NCBI GenBank assembly: GCA_017617635.1
Contig: JAFZVW010000020.1
Span: 1 to 40,294 of the forward strand
Direction: 5' to 3'
DNA: 40,294 bases
Origin: Bacteroidaceae bacterium
GTDB taxonomy: Bacteria > Bacteroidota > Bacteroidia > Bacteroidales > Bacteroidaceae
Under the pieces are notes generated by a model, which ran no database searches, was not told where the DNA came from, and worked only from the letters and a program-made list of their open reading frames with translations. Both the position numbers and the translations under genes were made by a program. The stretch's first letter is position 1. Each line of letters starts with the position of its first letter. Positions 23,943 to 33,335 of this stretch are shown here, piece after piece.

Positions 23943-24976
23943 CGTCCGCTAAGCCAGGGGGTTCCTTCGATATACGGGACGAGCCACGAGCATATCATGA
24001 AGATTGCCGGCAACAGGATTATTACATCGTCGTACCGTCCGTAAATGCTGCGACCGAACGAGATATGCACAAGACGGTAGAAGAACAGCATGGGGAAATG
24101 ACTGATGAAGTATACCATGGAGTGCTCTCCTATGAAGCTGATCCATGGAACACGGGGTACGTTTGTTGCAATCAGGAAGCCGGACAAGCCGCACAGGATG
24201 GCTGATGTATTGAACATTATGGGCAGGAAATCCCCGGTGAACTTGTTATTGCTCATTGCATAGGCCGCATCGTGGAAAACGAGGTTCCCGATGACAAACC
24301 CGATAATCAACGCCAACGAGACAGCTATAGTTATACCCGGAGACGTATGATCCATAATACGGTGCCATGTACGTCCCAGTTCGAAGAAGAATATTCCCAT
24401 GAACACGTTGTCGAGGTCAAACCACAGCGGATTGCCGTTCTTGCACAGCCAGTATCCTACAAGTGGAAACAGGGCATAGACGAGTGATGTTGCCTGGGCT
24501 GCATACGGTGGCAGTCTCCTGGCGACAATGGCAAGGCGCAGTTTCTCCAGGAAATGTATCAGGATATATGTAACGAAGAACGAAAACAGGAACCATACCG
24601 GCGGATTACCGTAGAATCCGCTGTTCTCCCATATATGCTCGACTTGTATACGGGGTATGAAATGATGGTATTTGTCGTATACAGGTATCTGCAGTGCAAA
24701 GTATATCAGGTTGCCTATGGTGCCTGCAGCCAGGAACGGCAGGAATAATCGCTTGGCCTTGTCCATGACGTATGCCTTGCTGGGCATTGCCGTTACCGAC
24801 TTGTTGAAATAGCCTGCCTTGAAGAAGAAGAAAGACATGAAGAAATAGCTCCACTGCATAACTTCGAGCCACCACTCCTCGTTGGACTTGCCACACTGCT
24901 GCATTGTATGCAGGCTGACCATGCGGATAATGCAGATTCCGCACAGAAGGTCAAAGGCATGATTTCGCTTTTTCAT
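23927..24976 (-). CDS. Acyltransferase family 3 membrane protein (second)
   Basis: The protein (about 349 aa from ATG 24976; a GTG at 24982 is possible) has around 10 membrane helices and begins RNHAFDLLCGICIIRMVSLH, with Arg18 and His23 in the family's TM1 positions. It resembles O-acetyltransferases of surface polysaccharides, such as the OatA/WecH membrane domain. It leads the five- to six-gene minus-strand block (GT2, licD, SDR, two cytidylyltransferases). A -7-like TAATTTTG lies only 5 nt upstream of the ATG, which would give an almost leaderless transcript. Confidence 0.85.
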   Translation of the reverse strand: MKKRNHAFDLLCGICIIRMVSLHTMQQCGKSNEEWWLEVMQWSYFFMSFFFFKAGYFNKSVTAMPSKAYVMDKAKRLFLPFLAAGTIGNLIYFALQIPVYDKYHHFIPRIQVEHIWENSGFYGNPPVWFLFSFFVTYILIHFLEKLRLAIVARRLPPYAAQATSLVYALFPLVGYWLCKNGNPLWFDLDNVFMGIFFFELGRTWHRIMDHTSPGITIAVSLALIIGFVIGNLVFHDAAYAMSNNKFTGDFLPIMFNTSAILCGLSGFLIATNVPRVPWISFIGEHSMVYFISHFPMLFFYRLVHISFGRSIYGRYDDVIILLPAIFMICSWLVPYIEGTPWLSGRWKKA

Positions 24977-24981
24977 TTGCA

Positions 24982-25072
24982 CAAAATTAACAATTTAATC
25001 CTTAATTCGTTATCCCTCGTTCATTATTTTATATACTGGCAAGGTATTTTTCAATTAAATTCCGTATTTTTG
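24982..25072. promoter_or_regulatory. Divergent -7 boxes directly before two start codons
   Basis: TAATTTTG (24989-24982, minus) and TATTTTTG (25065-25072, plus) both match TAnnTTTG, and each is followed by 5 nt and then ATG. Both read TTTTGTG at this point. No good -33 TTTG lies 19-21 bp upstream of either. If used, they would yield leaderless or near-leaderless mRNAs for the two glycan genes. Confidence 0.4.
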
Positions 25073-25077
25073 TGTTC

Positions 25078-26073
25078 ATGGAAGCATTAGTTGACGTCTC
25101 GGTACTGATTCTGTTCTTCAACCGCCCCGAACAACTGGGAAAGGTTTTTGACGAAGTACGCAAGGCAAGGCCTGCGCGCCTGTTCCTGTACCAGGACGGG
25201 CCCAGGGACGAGAGGGACATGCCAGGTATAATGGCATGCCGCAAAGTCGTTGGGAATATCGACTGGGATTGCGAGGTACATACCAAATATCAGGAGAAGA
25301 ACCATGGCTGCGACCCCAGCGAATTTATCTCGCAGCGCTGGGCCTTCTCGCTGACAGACAAGTGTATCGTGCTGGAAGATGACGACGTACCTAGTGTCTC
25401 GTTCTTCCGTTTCTGCAAGGAAATGCTGGACAGATACGAGAACGACCCCCGTATCACACATATCTCGGGTTTCAATACCGACGAGGTAACGAAGGACGTA
25501 ACGGATTCGTATTTCTTCTCACGCGCATTCTCGATTTGGGGCTGGGCCTCTTGGGCACGTGTGGTAAATAATTGGGACGGTGACTATGGATTTGTCAAGG
25601 ATCCAGGGCAATTCGAACTTCTGAAACAGAAGACACAGGAACACAGACTGCGCAGCGACATGCCCGCGATGTGTGCTGCCCATGCCGAACGTGGCAAGGA
25701 GTACTACGAGACTATTTTCTGGGCATACATGACACTGAACGACGGAATGTGCATAATTCCGCGCGTAAACCTGATAAACAATATAGGCATGGAAGGTGGT
25801 GTCCACTACAGTGCACAGCTCAATCTCCTGCCACGTCGTCTGCGCAGGCAATTTACGATGAAACGGCATGAAATGAATTTCCCGCTGGTTCATCCTGCCG
25901 AAGTCAGGGAGTATCCGTCATATCAGAAGCGCTATCACCTGATGAATGCCTGGGACAATCCCTGGCGCAAGGTCCAGTATTCAGTCGAGGAGTTATGGCT
26001 GAACCTGATGGCAGGGAATTTCGGCAACATTGTATCTGCAATTAAGAAGCGTATCCGCAAGACACTGAGATGA
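25078..26073 (+). CDS. Glycosyltransferase, GT-A fold (GT2/GNT-I-like)
   Basis: The 331-aa protein starts SVLILFFNRPEQLGKVF and has the metal-binding EDDD in DKCIVLEDDDVPSVSFFRFC, followed by ISGFN and SRAFSIWGWASWARVV, a pattern seen in HlpA-like glycosyltransferases of polysaccharide loci. A GTG at 25072 would add two residues; ATG 25078 is preferred. The 3' end overlaps the GT4 gene by 4 bp. The substrate is not known. Confidence 0.8.
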   Translation: MEALVDVSVLILFFNRPEQLGKVFDEVRKARPARLFLYQDGPRDERDMPGIMACRKVVGNIDWDCEVHTKYQEKNHGCDPSEFISQRWAFSLTDKCIVLEDDDVPSVSFFRFCKEMLDRYENDPRITHISGFNTDEVTKDVTDSYFFSRAFSIWGWASWARVVNNWDGDYGFVKDPGQFELLKQKTQEHRLRSDMPAMCAAHAERGKEYYETIFWAYMTLNDGMCIIPRVNLINNIGMEGGVHYSAQLNLLPRRLRRQFTMKRHEMNFPLVHPAEVREYPSYQKRYHLMNAWDNPWRKVQYSVEELWLNLMAGNFGNIVSAIKKRIRKTLR

Positions 26074-27203
26074 ATGTCCTGATTATTTCCACTACAGAGA
26101 AGACAGGTGGCGGTGCAATTGCTGCACGCCGGCTGATGGAGGCACTGAACAAAAATGGTGTCAATGCCCGTATGCTGGTGCGCAACAAGCAGACGGATTC
26201 GCCATATGTCGTAAGCTGCGGCAATATTATCCCAAAGGTTCTGGAACGGATGGAACTGATAATGAAACTGCGCTTGCCCTGGAGCAAGACGTGGCCCTAT
26301 GATACTGCAGGCTTTGGCTTGGATATAATGGATACGCCCGAATACAGGAATGCCGATGTCATTCATCTGCACTGGATAAACCAGGGTATGCTGTCACTCA
26401 GGCAGCTTGAGAGGATGGTCAGGGACGGCAAACGGATTGTATGGACATTGCACGACGAGTGGCCGTTCTCAGGCATCAAACACTATAACGGAGACATAGG
26501 GTCTGATACAGGTATCGAAAAAACTGTACGCTTCTGCCGGTTGGACGACAGGATACGCAATCTGAAGAGGCAGATATATGCATCGGGCAACATTCATTTT
26601 GTGGGATGTAGCCGGTGGATTACCGATTTGGCCGGCCAAGCTATGCCTGACCAGGAGTGTACGCATGTCAACAACTGTATTCCGCATGACATATTCCACC
26701 CAATGAACCAGAAGGAGGCACGCAGGAAACTGAATCTTCCGCCAGACAAGAAAATTGTCCTGTTCTGCAGTCAGAAGGTCACGGACAAGCGTAAGGGCAT
26801 GGCGTACCTGGACGAAGCATTGCAAAGACTTTCGGGCATTCACGTCGTGCGACTGGGAGGTGGCGGAACATACATCAGCGACGAAAAGACCATGGCTATG
26901 ATGTATGCAGCTGTTGACTGCTTTGTAACGCCCTCACTGCAGGATAATCTTCCGAATACCATTGCCGAGGCCATGTCGTGCGGAACCCCGTGCGTAGGAT
27001 TTGACACCGGCGGCATTCCCGAAATGATTCACCACAGACAGGACGGCTACATTGCAAGGTATTGTGACAGCAACGACCTGGCCGAGGGCATCAGGTTTGT
27101 GTTCAGCCATCCTGAACTGCGTCAGGCAGCAGCCTCCAGTGCACTGAAAGATTACAGCGAAAGCAGTGTCGCACAGGAATATATCAGGATATATGAACAG
27201 TAG
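26070..27203 (+). CDS. Glycosyltransferase family 4
   Basis: The 377-aa GT-B enzyme has an N-terminal Rossmann-like opening NVLIISTTEKTGGGAIAARR, then VIHLHWINQGMLS and WTLHDEWPFSG. The C-terminal nucleotide domain includes KKIVLFCSQKVTDKRKGMAY, FVTPSLQDNLPNTIAEAMSC and GTPCVGFDTGGIPEMI with the conserved E-x7-E. The sequence resembles WcaC-type colanic-acid or exopolysaccharide enzymes. It is retaining by family. The VanZ-like start overlaps its 3' end. Confidence 0.9.
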   Translation: MNVLIISTTEKTGGGAIAARRLMEALNKNGVNARMLVRNKQTDSPYVVSCGNIIPKVLERMELIMKLRLPWSKTWPYDTAGFGLDIMDTPEYRNADVIHLHWINQGMLSLRQLERMVRDGKRIVWTLHDEWPFSGIKHYNGDIGSDTGIEKTVRFCRLDDRIRNLKRQIYASGNIHFVGCSRWITDLAGQAMPDQECTHVNNCIPHDIFHPMNQKEARRKLNLPPDKKIVLFCSQKVTDKRKGMAYLDEALQRLSGIHVVRLGGGGTYISDEKTMAMMYAAVDCFVTPSLQDNLPNTIAEAMSCGTPCVGFDTGGIPEMIHHRQDGYIARYCDSNDLAEGIRFVFSHPELRQAAASSALKDYSESSVAQEYIRIYEQ

Positions 27204-27576
27204 ATATTTCTTTTCCGTACTTATTGTCCTTCTCGTTACCGGACTCAGTCTGTTTCCTGCACAGGAATTTCCCGAGGTGGATGTCCAGTTTGCAGACAAA
27301 TGGGCACATTGGATAATGTATGCCGCAGTGACATTGATAATCGGTATTGAGCAGGGATTGAAAAGACCGGTCCGGGCCTGGGGAACAAGAATTGCCGTTA
27401 TCGCAGTATTTGCCGCATTATGGGGAGCACTGATGGAACTTTGCCAGGCTTATCTTACAACAACACGTAGCGGCGACATTCTGGATGCAGCCGCCAATAC
27501 TTTCGGAGCTTTGTGTGGAGCTATGGTCCTGCTGCTTTTATACAAGACCGTTCCGCGCATGAAAAACGTGGAATAA
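27193..27576 (+). CDS. VanZ-like small membrane protein
   Basis: The protein (about 127 aa from ATG 27193) has four hydrophobic segments and the VanZ-like pattern FADKWAHWIMYAAVTL, with acidic and aromatic residues near GALMELCQAYLTTTRSGDIL. VanZ proteins are inner-membrane proteins of largely unknown role that can affect teicoplanin sensitivity or lipid handling; in Bacteroidetes they often lie beside cell-surface genes. The start overlaps the GT4 stop by 11 bp. The longer frame from 27166 adds nine residues inside the GT4 gene and is less likely. The stop is 2 bp from that of the convergent GT2 gene. Confidence 0.8.
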   Translation: MNSRYFFSVLIVLLVTGLSLFPAQEFPEVDVQFADKWAHWIMYAAVTLIIGIEQGLKRPVRAWGTRIAVIAVFAALWGALMELCQAYLTTTRSGDILDAAANTFGALCGAMVLLLLYKTVPRMKNVE

Positions 27577-27578
27577 TC

Positions 27579-28376
27579 TCAACGTTTTATCACGCTTCGC
27601 AACACGAACCACAGATGCTGCATAACGGCAGTTGTCCAGCCATAGTGTACTGCCATCAGGCGGAAACGTTCCTTGAGTGATGCACGGTGATTGCTTGTGG
27701 TCATTCCCTCGGAGAGATAATCCGTAAGTATCATGTTGGAATTGAGTACAGGCAATCTGCGGCGTGCCGCCCTCTTTAACAGGCGTATGCACCAGTCAAA
27801 ATCGGCACTGAAACGATATTTGAGATTGTATTTCTCAGAACGCGCCAAATCCGTCCGCACATAAAAGCTTTGATGGCACACGAGCATACCACTGGAAAAA
27901 CTATACCAGTTTAGCCTTTTGGGCGCCTGAAGCCGGCGGTGACGCAGAAAGTTCCCTTCGTTATCCACAATATCCGTTTCACCATATACTACAGCAGGAT
28001 TATGTGCATCGCCCTTTAGCCAGTCCATTTTACCGACCAGCTGCTCAATCGTCGTCCTGTCGTGCAAACAGTCGCCGGCATTTAGGAATACGATGTAGTC
28101 GCCTGTGGCATTCAGCAAGGCTTTGTTCATGGCATCGTACAGACCTCTGTCAGGCTCACGCAGGACATTGATATGATGCGGAATCTTTTCATGCGAGTTA
28201 CGCTCCACGTAACGCTGTACTAACAGGAACGTACCGTCCGAACTGCAGCCGTCTATAATCAGATGCTCTATATAACGGTATGTCTGACAGGCAACACTGT
28301 CGATGGTCCGCTGCAGCGTAGCCTGTGCGTTATACGTGACGGTGGCTATGGTAATAAGAGGGAACTCTCCTTTCAT
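27579..28376 (-). CDS. Glycosyltransferase family 2 (WcaE-like)
   Basis: The 265-aa GT-A enzyme has LITIATVTYNAQATLQRTID, YIEHLIIDGCSSDGTF, VLREPDRGLYDAMNKALLNA and YIVFLNAGDCLHD, the classic pattern of colanic-acid WcaE-type enzymes. The start overlaps the yfhO stop by 4 bp, so it is read after yfhO. That places this GT in the typA-yfhO run rather than with the convergent GT4/VanZ unit. Confidence 0.9.
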   Translation of the reverse strand: MKGEFPLITIATVTYNAQATLQRTIDSVACQTYRYIEHLIIDGCSSDGTFLLVQRYVERNSHEKIPHHINVLREPDRGLYDAMNKALLNATGDYIVFLNAGDCLHDRTTIEQLVGKMDWLKGDAHNPAVVYGETDIVDNEGNFLRHRRLQAPKRLNWYSFSSGMLVCHQSFYVRTDLARSEKYNLKYRFSADFDWCIRLLKRAARRRLPVLNSNMILTDYLSEGMTTSNHRASLKERFRLMAVHYGWTTAVMQHLWFVLRSVIKR

Positions 28377-30928
28377 CTTTTCCTCCTCCAGGCTGCAAAT
28401 GCCAGAATACCAATGGCAATGAGGACAAGGAATGCCATTGCCGAATATGCCACTGCCTCGGTTGTATGAACGGTCTTCGGATCAAAGAACATCGTTATCT
28501 CACATTCGCCGGCAGGCACCCTGAGTGCACGCAGCACATAGTCTACGCGTCCGACAGACACCTCTTTTCCGTTGACTGTAGCACGCCAACCGGGATAATA
28601 TATATCCGAGAAAACTATAACGCCGCCGTTTTTGCTATTGGCCCTGTATTTCAACTCCACAGGCCCGTACGATGTCAGACTGACCGTAGCCGTGCTGTCC
28701 TGTCCGGAGGTGTATCCAGACATCCAGTCCTCAGCATCACTGCATGACTCGCAGGGCGATGAAACTGCGACTTTTTGCAGGTCCACCTTGTTCAGCATAG
28801 ACAACTCGCTGTCGGCGTTCCCTACATTACGCACCTCGCCGACAAACCAGGCATTACCCATTGCAGACGGGTTCTGTACTGCAATCTTCTGTCCGCCCTG
28901 CACAGCGAGTATCACGTACTTCATGTTGAGCAGATCCAGTACGGGGAAAATACTGTCCCCACCCTGTAGGAGCAGCCCCTGCTCCGTCTGACAGACATGC
29001 TTCTGTATACGGTTCATCTCGGGAGAGATGTGAGCCTCTATCAATTCCTGATAACGGCGCAGCTTAGCTGCATGATAGCCTCCGATTGACTTGTGCCAGT
29101 AGCTTGCGTCATTACTGTTGAATGTACTGCAAGACATATCCAGGGTACGATAGTACGGAGTCCTGTCCTCAAGTATCAGGTCATCAGCCTCGGTCCTGGC
29201 AAAAGTCTGCTCGGCCGAAGTCGGGTATACGAACATGTCCTTGTTCAGGTAACGGGTATTCACTCCCCACATGTCTACAAGGCACAGAAGCGTAATGCCT
29301 ATTACCATGGAGACAGCCTTTATCTTCCTGAGGTAATACAAGAGAAGCATACCTGTACCGACTGCAATAATGACGAACGAGCGCATACAGTCTGCCTGGA
29401 ATACAGTACGGCGCATCTCGAAAAGGTTGGAGCGTATCTGTGAATAAATATCCGCAGGTATGTATCCTGCAGCAACGGCATCGTCAAACATCTGACTCTC
29501 GGCCTGACTGATGTAATTGCCGAAGAACACGTCAGGCATTAAATAGAACAGTATACATATACCTGCCGTAATACCGAAACTGAGCCATAATGCATTTATG
29601 CTCCTGTTGGTAAAAGGCAATTTGACCTTGATGCACGTCGGATCCTCGATAAACCTCTTCAATGCCATTACTGCCATCAACGGCATGGTGAATTCGGCAA
29701 TTACCAATATCGACGCTACCGTACGGAACTTGTCGTACATCGGCACATAGTCCAGGAAGAAATCCGTAAAGCCCATGAAGTTCCTGCCCCATGAGAGTGC
29801 TATTGACAGCATGGTTGCAATAAGCAGTGCCCATGACATCGGACCGCGCACAATCAACAGGCACAGGACAAACAGCATGCACACGAACGCTCCTACATAC
29901 ACCGGTCCCGACGTTCCCGGCTGGTCGCCCCAGTACTGGCCCATCTGCTGATATATCTGCAGGAACCTGTTGTCAGCCTTCTCCATAGCCTTCCGGCTGC
30001 GGGACAAAGGCATACTGGCACCGCCCTTGGTATTGGGCACCAGCAAAGTCCATGTTTCATCGATGCCATAGCTCCAGGCAGTGATATAGCTGCGTTCCAG
30101 ACCGCTTGAAGTCTGGTCTTCGGGATTCTTCGTAACGTGAGTCAGTTCGCTCTTGCCACGCATACTCTCCTTCTGGTATTCCCATGTATGATACAGATTG
30201 GACGCATTCATGGCAACACCCAGAATACAGCCTGTAGCAAAGACACATGACGACTTCAGCCATCCAAGCCCGCGGTCCCCCTTCATTATTGACTCTGCAA
30301 GCCATCCCAGTGACATAAGGCCGATTACGAACATGAAATAATATGTCATCTGTACATGGTTGGAAAGAATCTGCAGACCCATGAACAGGGCTGTAACTAT
30401 AACGCCCCATGCGTATTTGCCCCTATAGCACAGAGCCATACCGCCAATGGTGGGCGGGATGAAGGCCAGCGTGAAAACCTTCCATATATGACCTGCTGCA
30501 ATAATAATGAAGAAATAGCTGGAGAACGCCCATATCACGGCTCCCAGCGATGCCATCCAAACCTTGAAGTCGAAGCAGCGCAGCATGATATAGAAGCCCA
30601 GAAGCATAATGAATACGTATGCTGCGACATCAGGCAGGCCAAGAGTGTACCATGCCTTGATCGTTCCTAGAGTATTGGTACTGTCGTAGGACGGAGCCAG
30701 CTGGTATGTCGGCATGCCCGAGAACAGCGTATTAGTCCATCGCGGAGTCTCTCCGTTGTGCTGACTGCGGTATTCGTTGATTTCCACACCTGCGCCCACA
30801 GCTCCTGTGTGGTCGGTTCCTGTCAGCACCTTGTGCCCCTGGATGGGATTCCAGAAATATGCAACACTGATGACTACAAACAGTATGACAGGAACTGCGT
30901 CCTTGCAATACTTCAGATATTCTTTCAT
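28373..30928 (-). CDS. YfhO-family multi-spanning membrane protein
   Basis: The 851-aa protein has about 12-13 membrane segments, a large extracytoplasmic part in its second half and a final helix (MAFLVLIAIGILAFAAW). The C-terminal portion with FSDIYYPGWRATVNGKEVSV and LRALRVPAGECEITMFF is the YfhO hallmark. YfhO is a GT-C-like family; Gram-positive members help glycosylate lipoteichoic acid. Here it is followed by a GT2 gene with a 4-bp overlap, a pairing that suggests a lipid-linked sugar made by the GT2 and transferred outside by YfhO. This role is inferred from the family. Confidence 0.85.
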   Translation of the reverse strand: MKEYLKYCKDAVPVILFVVISVAYFWNPIQGHKVLTGTDHTGAVGAGVEINEYRSQHNGETPRWTNTLFSGMPTYQLAPSYDSTNTLGTIKAWYTLGLPDVAAYVFIMLLGFYIMLRCFDFKVWMASLGAVIWAFSSYFFIIIAAGHIWKVFTLAFIPPTIGGMALCYRGKYAWGVIVTALFMGLQILSNHVQMTYYFMFVIGLMSLGWLAESIMKGDRGLGWLKSSCVFATGCILGVAMNASNLYHTWEYQKESMRGKSELTHVTKNPEDQTSSGLERSYITAWSYGIDETWTLLVPNTKGGASMPLSRSRKAMEKADNRFLQIYQQMGQYWGDQPGTSGPVYVGAFVCMLFVLCLLIVRGPMSWALLIATMLSIALSWGRNFMGFTDFFLDYVPMYDKFRTVASILVIAEFTMPLMAVMALKRFIEDPTCIKVKLPFTNRSINALWLSFGITAGICILFYLMPDVFFGNYISQAESQMFDDAVAAGYIPADIYSQIRSNLFEMRRTVFQADCMRSFVIIAVGTGMLLLYYLRKIKAVSMVIGITLLCLVDMWGVNTRYLNKDMFVYPTSAEQTFARTEADDLILEDRTPYYRTLDMSCSTFNSNDASYWHKSIGGYHAAKLRRYQELIEAHISPEMNRIQKHVCQTEQGLLLQGGDSIFPVLDLLNMKYVILAVQGGQKIAVQNPSAMGNAWFVGEVRNVGNADSELSMLNKVDLQKVAVSSPCESCSDAEDWMSGYTSGQDSTATVSLTSYGPVELKYRANSKNGGVIVFSDIYYPGWRATVNGKEVSVGRVDYVLRALRVPAGECEITMFFDPKTVHTTEAVAYSAMAFLVLIAIGILAFAAWRRKR

Positions 30929-30935
30929 GGCTTGA

Positions 30936-32735
30936 TTACTTGTTGGCGCGCTTTCTTTCCAGATGATCCAGGATTATCTTGCGCATACGCATTGACTTGG
31001 GAGTCACCTCGACATACTCGTCCTCCTTGATGTATTCCAGAGCCTCCTCGAGCGAGAATATCGTTGCCGGTATTATCCTGGCCTTTTCATCGGTACCGCT
31101 GGCACGTACATTGGTCAGCTGCTTGGCCTTGCAGACATTGATGACAAGGTCTATGTCATGCACGTGCTCACCTATTACCTGACCTGCGTACACCTGATCC
31201 TGAGGCTCAATGAAGAACTTGCCCCTGTCCTGAAGGTGATCAATGGCATAGGCATAGGCATTGCCGCTTTCCAGGGCAATCAGCGAACCGTTGACACGGC
31301 GGTTTATCTCGCCCTTGAACGGCTGATACTCCTTGAAACGGTGAGCTATGATAGCCTCGCCCTGACTGGCTGTAAGCATATTGGTACGCAGGCCTATGAT
31401 TCCGCGACTGGGAATCAGGAACTCGATATTGACACGTCCGCCCTGACTCTCCATACTGGTCATCTCGCCCTTGCGGCGCGTAACCATGTCAATCATCTTG
31501 CTGGACGATTCCTCTGGAACATTGATGGTCATTTCCTCAATCGGTTCGCATTTGACTCCGTCAATCTCCTTGTATATCACCTGCGGCTGTCCCACTTGCA
31601 ATTCGTATCCCTCACGGCGCATAGTCTCTATCAGGACACTGAGATGCAGGACTCCACGTCCGCTGACAATCCAGCGGTCTGTACAACCCTCGACATTCTC
31701 AACGCGAAGGGCCAGATTGCGTTCCAGTTCCTTCTCCAGACGGTCGCCTATGTGGCGGCTGGTGCAGAATTTGCCCTCCTTGCCGAAGAACGGACTGTCG
31801 TTTATAGTAAACAGCATGGACATCGTGGGCTCGTCGATACTGATTGGCGGCAACGGCTCTGGATTCTCGAAATCACATATAGTATCGCCTATCTCGAAAT
31901 TCTCAACCCCCACAATGGCACAGATATCACCACTGGAAACCGCGTCGGTCTTCTGCCTTCCCATACCTGTGAAGATATGCAGCTCCTTGATTTTAGTCTT
32001 CTCCAGCGAACCGTCACGATGTGCAACCGTGATATTCATGCCCTCTCTCAGGGTTCCGCGGTGCACACGGCCTACGGCGATACGTCCCGTGTACTTGCTG
32101 TAGTCAAGACTGGTTATCAGCATCTGTGGGGTACCTTCCAGAATCTCCGGTTCAGGAATATACTTGAGAATACAGTCCAGAAGGTATGTAATATCGTCTG
32201 TCGGCTTGCTCCAGTCTTCGCCCATCCACCCGTTCTTGGCAGACCCGTAGATTACAGGGAAGTCCAACTGGTCCTCGGTAGCATCCAAGTCACACATCAG
32301 GTCAAAGACCATCTCATATACTTCTTCGGGACGGCAGTTGGGCTTGTCGACCTTGTTGATTACCACCACAGGCTTCAAGCCTATCTCCAGAGCCTTCTGC
32401 AAAACAAATCGCGTCTGAGGCATGGGACCCTCGAAGGCATCCACCAGCAGCAGGCAGCCGTCTGCCATGTTAAGCACGCGCTCCACCTCTCCACCAAAAT
32501 CCGAGTGGCCCGGGGTGTCGATAATGTTGATCTTCGTGTCCTTGTAAGTGATACTTACATTCTTGGAAAGAATAGTTATGCCCCTCTCCCGTTCCAGTTC
32601 GTTGTTGTCAAGCATCAACTCACCTGTCTGCTGATTATCGCGGAACAGGTTACCTGCAAGCAGCATCTTGTCGACCAAAGTCGTCTTACCATGGTCTACG
32701 TGGGCAATAATTGCAATATTCCTGATTGAACCCAT
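30936..32735 (-). CDS. typA: GTPase TypA/BipA
   Basis: This translational GTPase of the EF-G family acts on the ribosome in stress and cold adaptation and in 50S assembly. At ATG 32735 the protein (599 aa) starts [20 protein letters not shown] (G1 motif about residues 11-18). G3 is [15 protein letters not shown] and G4 is [10 protein letters not shown]. Later regions show [17 protein letters not shown] and the BipA-specific C-terminus ending [17 protein letters not shown] longer frame from 32840 adds 35 residues through the promoter and is rejected. A -7-like box TAACTTTG on this strand lies at 32775-32768, with no clear -33. The yfhO start lies 7 bp downstream of the typA stop. Confidence 0.95.
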   Translation of the reverse strand: MGSIRNIAIIAHVDHGKTTLVDKMLLAGNLFRDNQQTGELMLDNNELERERGITILSKNVSITYKDTKINIIDTPGHSDFGGEVERVLNMADGCLLLVDAFEGPMPQTRFVLQKALEIGLKPVVVINKVDKPNCRPEEVYEMVFDLMCDLDATEDQLDFPVIYGSAKNGWMGEDWSKPTDDITYLLDCILKYIPEPEILEGTPQMLITSLDYSKYTGRIAVGRVHRGTLREGMNITVAHRDGSLEKTKIKELHIFTGMGRQKTDAVSSGDICAIVGVENFEIGDTICDFENPEPLPPISIDEPTMSMLFTINDSPFFGKEGKFCTSRHIGDRLEKELERNLALRVENVEGCTDRWIVSGRGVLHLSVLIETMRREGYELQVGQPQVIYKEIDGVKCEPIEEMTINVPEESSSKMIDMVTRRKGEMTSMESQGGRVNIEFLIPSRGIIGLRTNMLTASQGEAIIAHRFKEYQPFKGEINRRVNGSLIALESGNAYAYAIDHLQDRGKFFIEPQDQVYAGQVIGEHVHDIDLVINVCKAKQLTNVRASGTDEKARIIPATIFSLEEALEYIKEDEYVEVTPKSMRMRKIILDHLERKRANK

Positions 32736-32858
32736 ATTTCGATTTAGTCTTCCTTCAATTTCGCGCACAAAGTTATACAAATAATGTATAATGCAGCGGA
32801 TTTTGATGCAAAAACTCACTATTCCGCTGATTCTAAGCAATATTTTTTTGCATTTTAC

Positions 32859-32890
32859 TTAGTAAGTCTCATATATTTTACTTACCTTTG
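32859..32890 (+). promoter_or_regulatory. rpsO promoter
   Basis: TACCTTTG (32883-32890) is a perfect -7 box and TTAG (32859-32862), 20 bp upstream, a 3-of-4 match to the -33 TTTG. Transcription would start near 32897, leaving a leader of about 74 nt that includes the GC-rich run GACCGGAGGCGGTAACCG. That leader could serve S15 autoregulation, as in other bacteria, but no structure is demonstrated here. Confidence 0.65.
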
Positions 32891-32970
32891 CACCCGCATT
32901 TGACCGGAGGCGGTAACCGAACGTATGGAAGCTGCACGGCCGAACAAGTTACTAAAACATTAAGTACATT

Positions 32971-33240
32971 ATGTATTTGAATTCAGAAAAGAAGGTAGAG
33001 CTCTTCTCTACTTACGGCAAGGGTGCTGCTGACACAGGCAGCGCAGAGAGCCAGATTGCACTGTTCACATTCCGTATCAAGAATCTTACAGAGCACATGA
33101 AGCAGAACCGCAAGGACCACAGCACAGAGCGTGCACTGACAGGTCTGGTTGGTAAGCGTCGTGCGCTGCTCAACTATCTGAAGGGCCGCGACATCAACCG
33201 CTATCGTGCCATCATCAAGGCACTGGGTCTGCGTAAGTAA
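32971..33240 (+). CDS. rpsO: 30S ribosomal protein S15
   Basis: S15 (89 aa, the normal length) binds the central domain of 16S rRNA early in 30S assembly. The sequence contains DTGSAESQIALFTFRIKNLT, EHMKQNRKDHSTERALTGLV and KRRALLNYLKGRDINRYRAI, all family hallmarks. It is a single-gene unit: its promoter is at 32859-32890 and it is followed by a strong terminator at 33274-33313. Confidence 0.98.
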   Translation: MYLNSEKKVELFSTYGKGAADTGSAESQIALFTFRIKNLTEHMKQNRKDHSTERALTGLVGKRRALLNYLKGRDINRYRAIIKALGLRK

Positions 33241-33273
33241 GAGAGTCATCCCTCTTCTTGACAAGAGTAACAA

Positions 33274-33313
33274 AAGGGGCTGTTCCTAATGGAGCAACCC
33301 CTTAATCTTTTTT
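33274..33313 (+). terminator. rpsO terminator
   Basis: AAGGGG pairs with CCCCTT, and TG, T·G and TCC/GGA extend the stem around a TAAT loop (33274-33303), followed by a run of six T at 33308-33313. The run is preceded by AATC. Confidence 0.85.
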
Positions 33314-33335
33314 CCCGTGTTATGCCCGGAATGCA

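Noticed and set aside
16384-28376. Classical Bacteroides UpxY/UpxZ-controlled capsule locus
   Set aside because: No NusG-like UpxY, UpxZ, Wzy or initiating sugar-phosphate transferase was seen in the window.
31158-32729. 523-aa antisense ORF opposite typA
   Set aside because: typA motifs on the other strand are decisive; the antisense frame has no recognisable domain.
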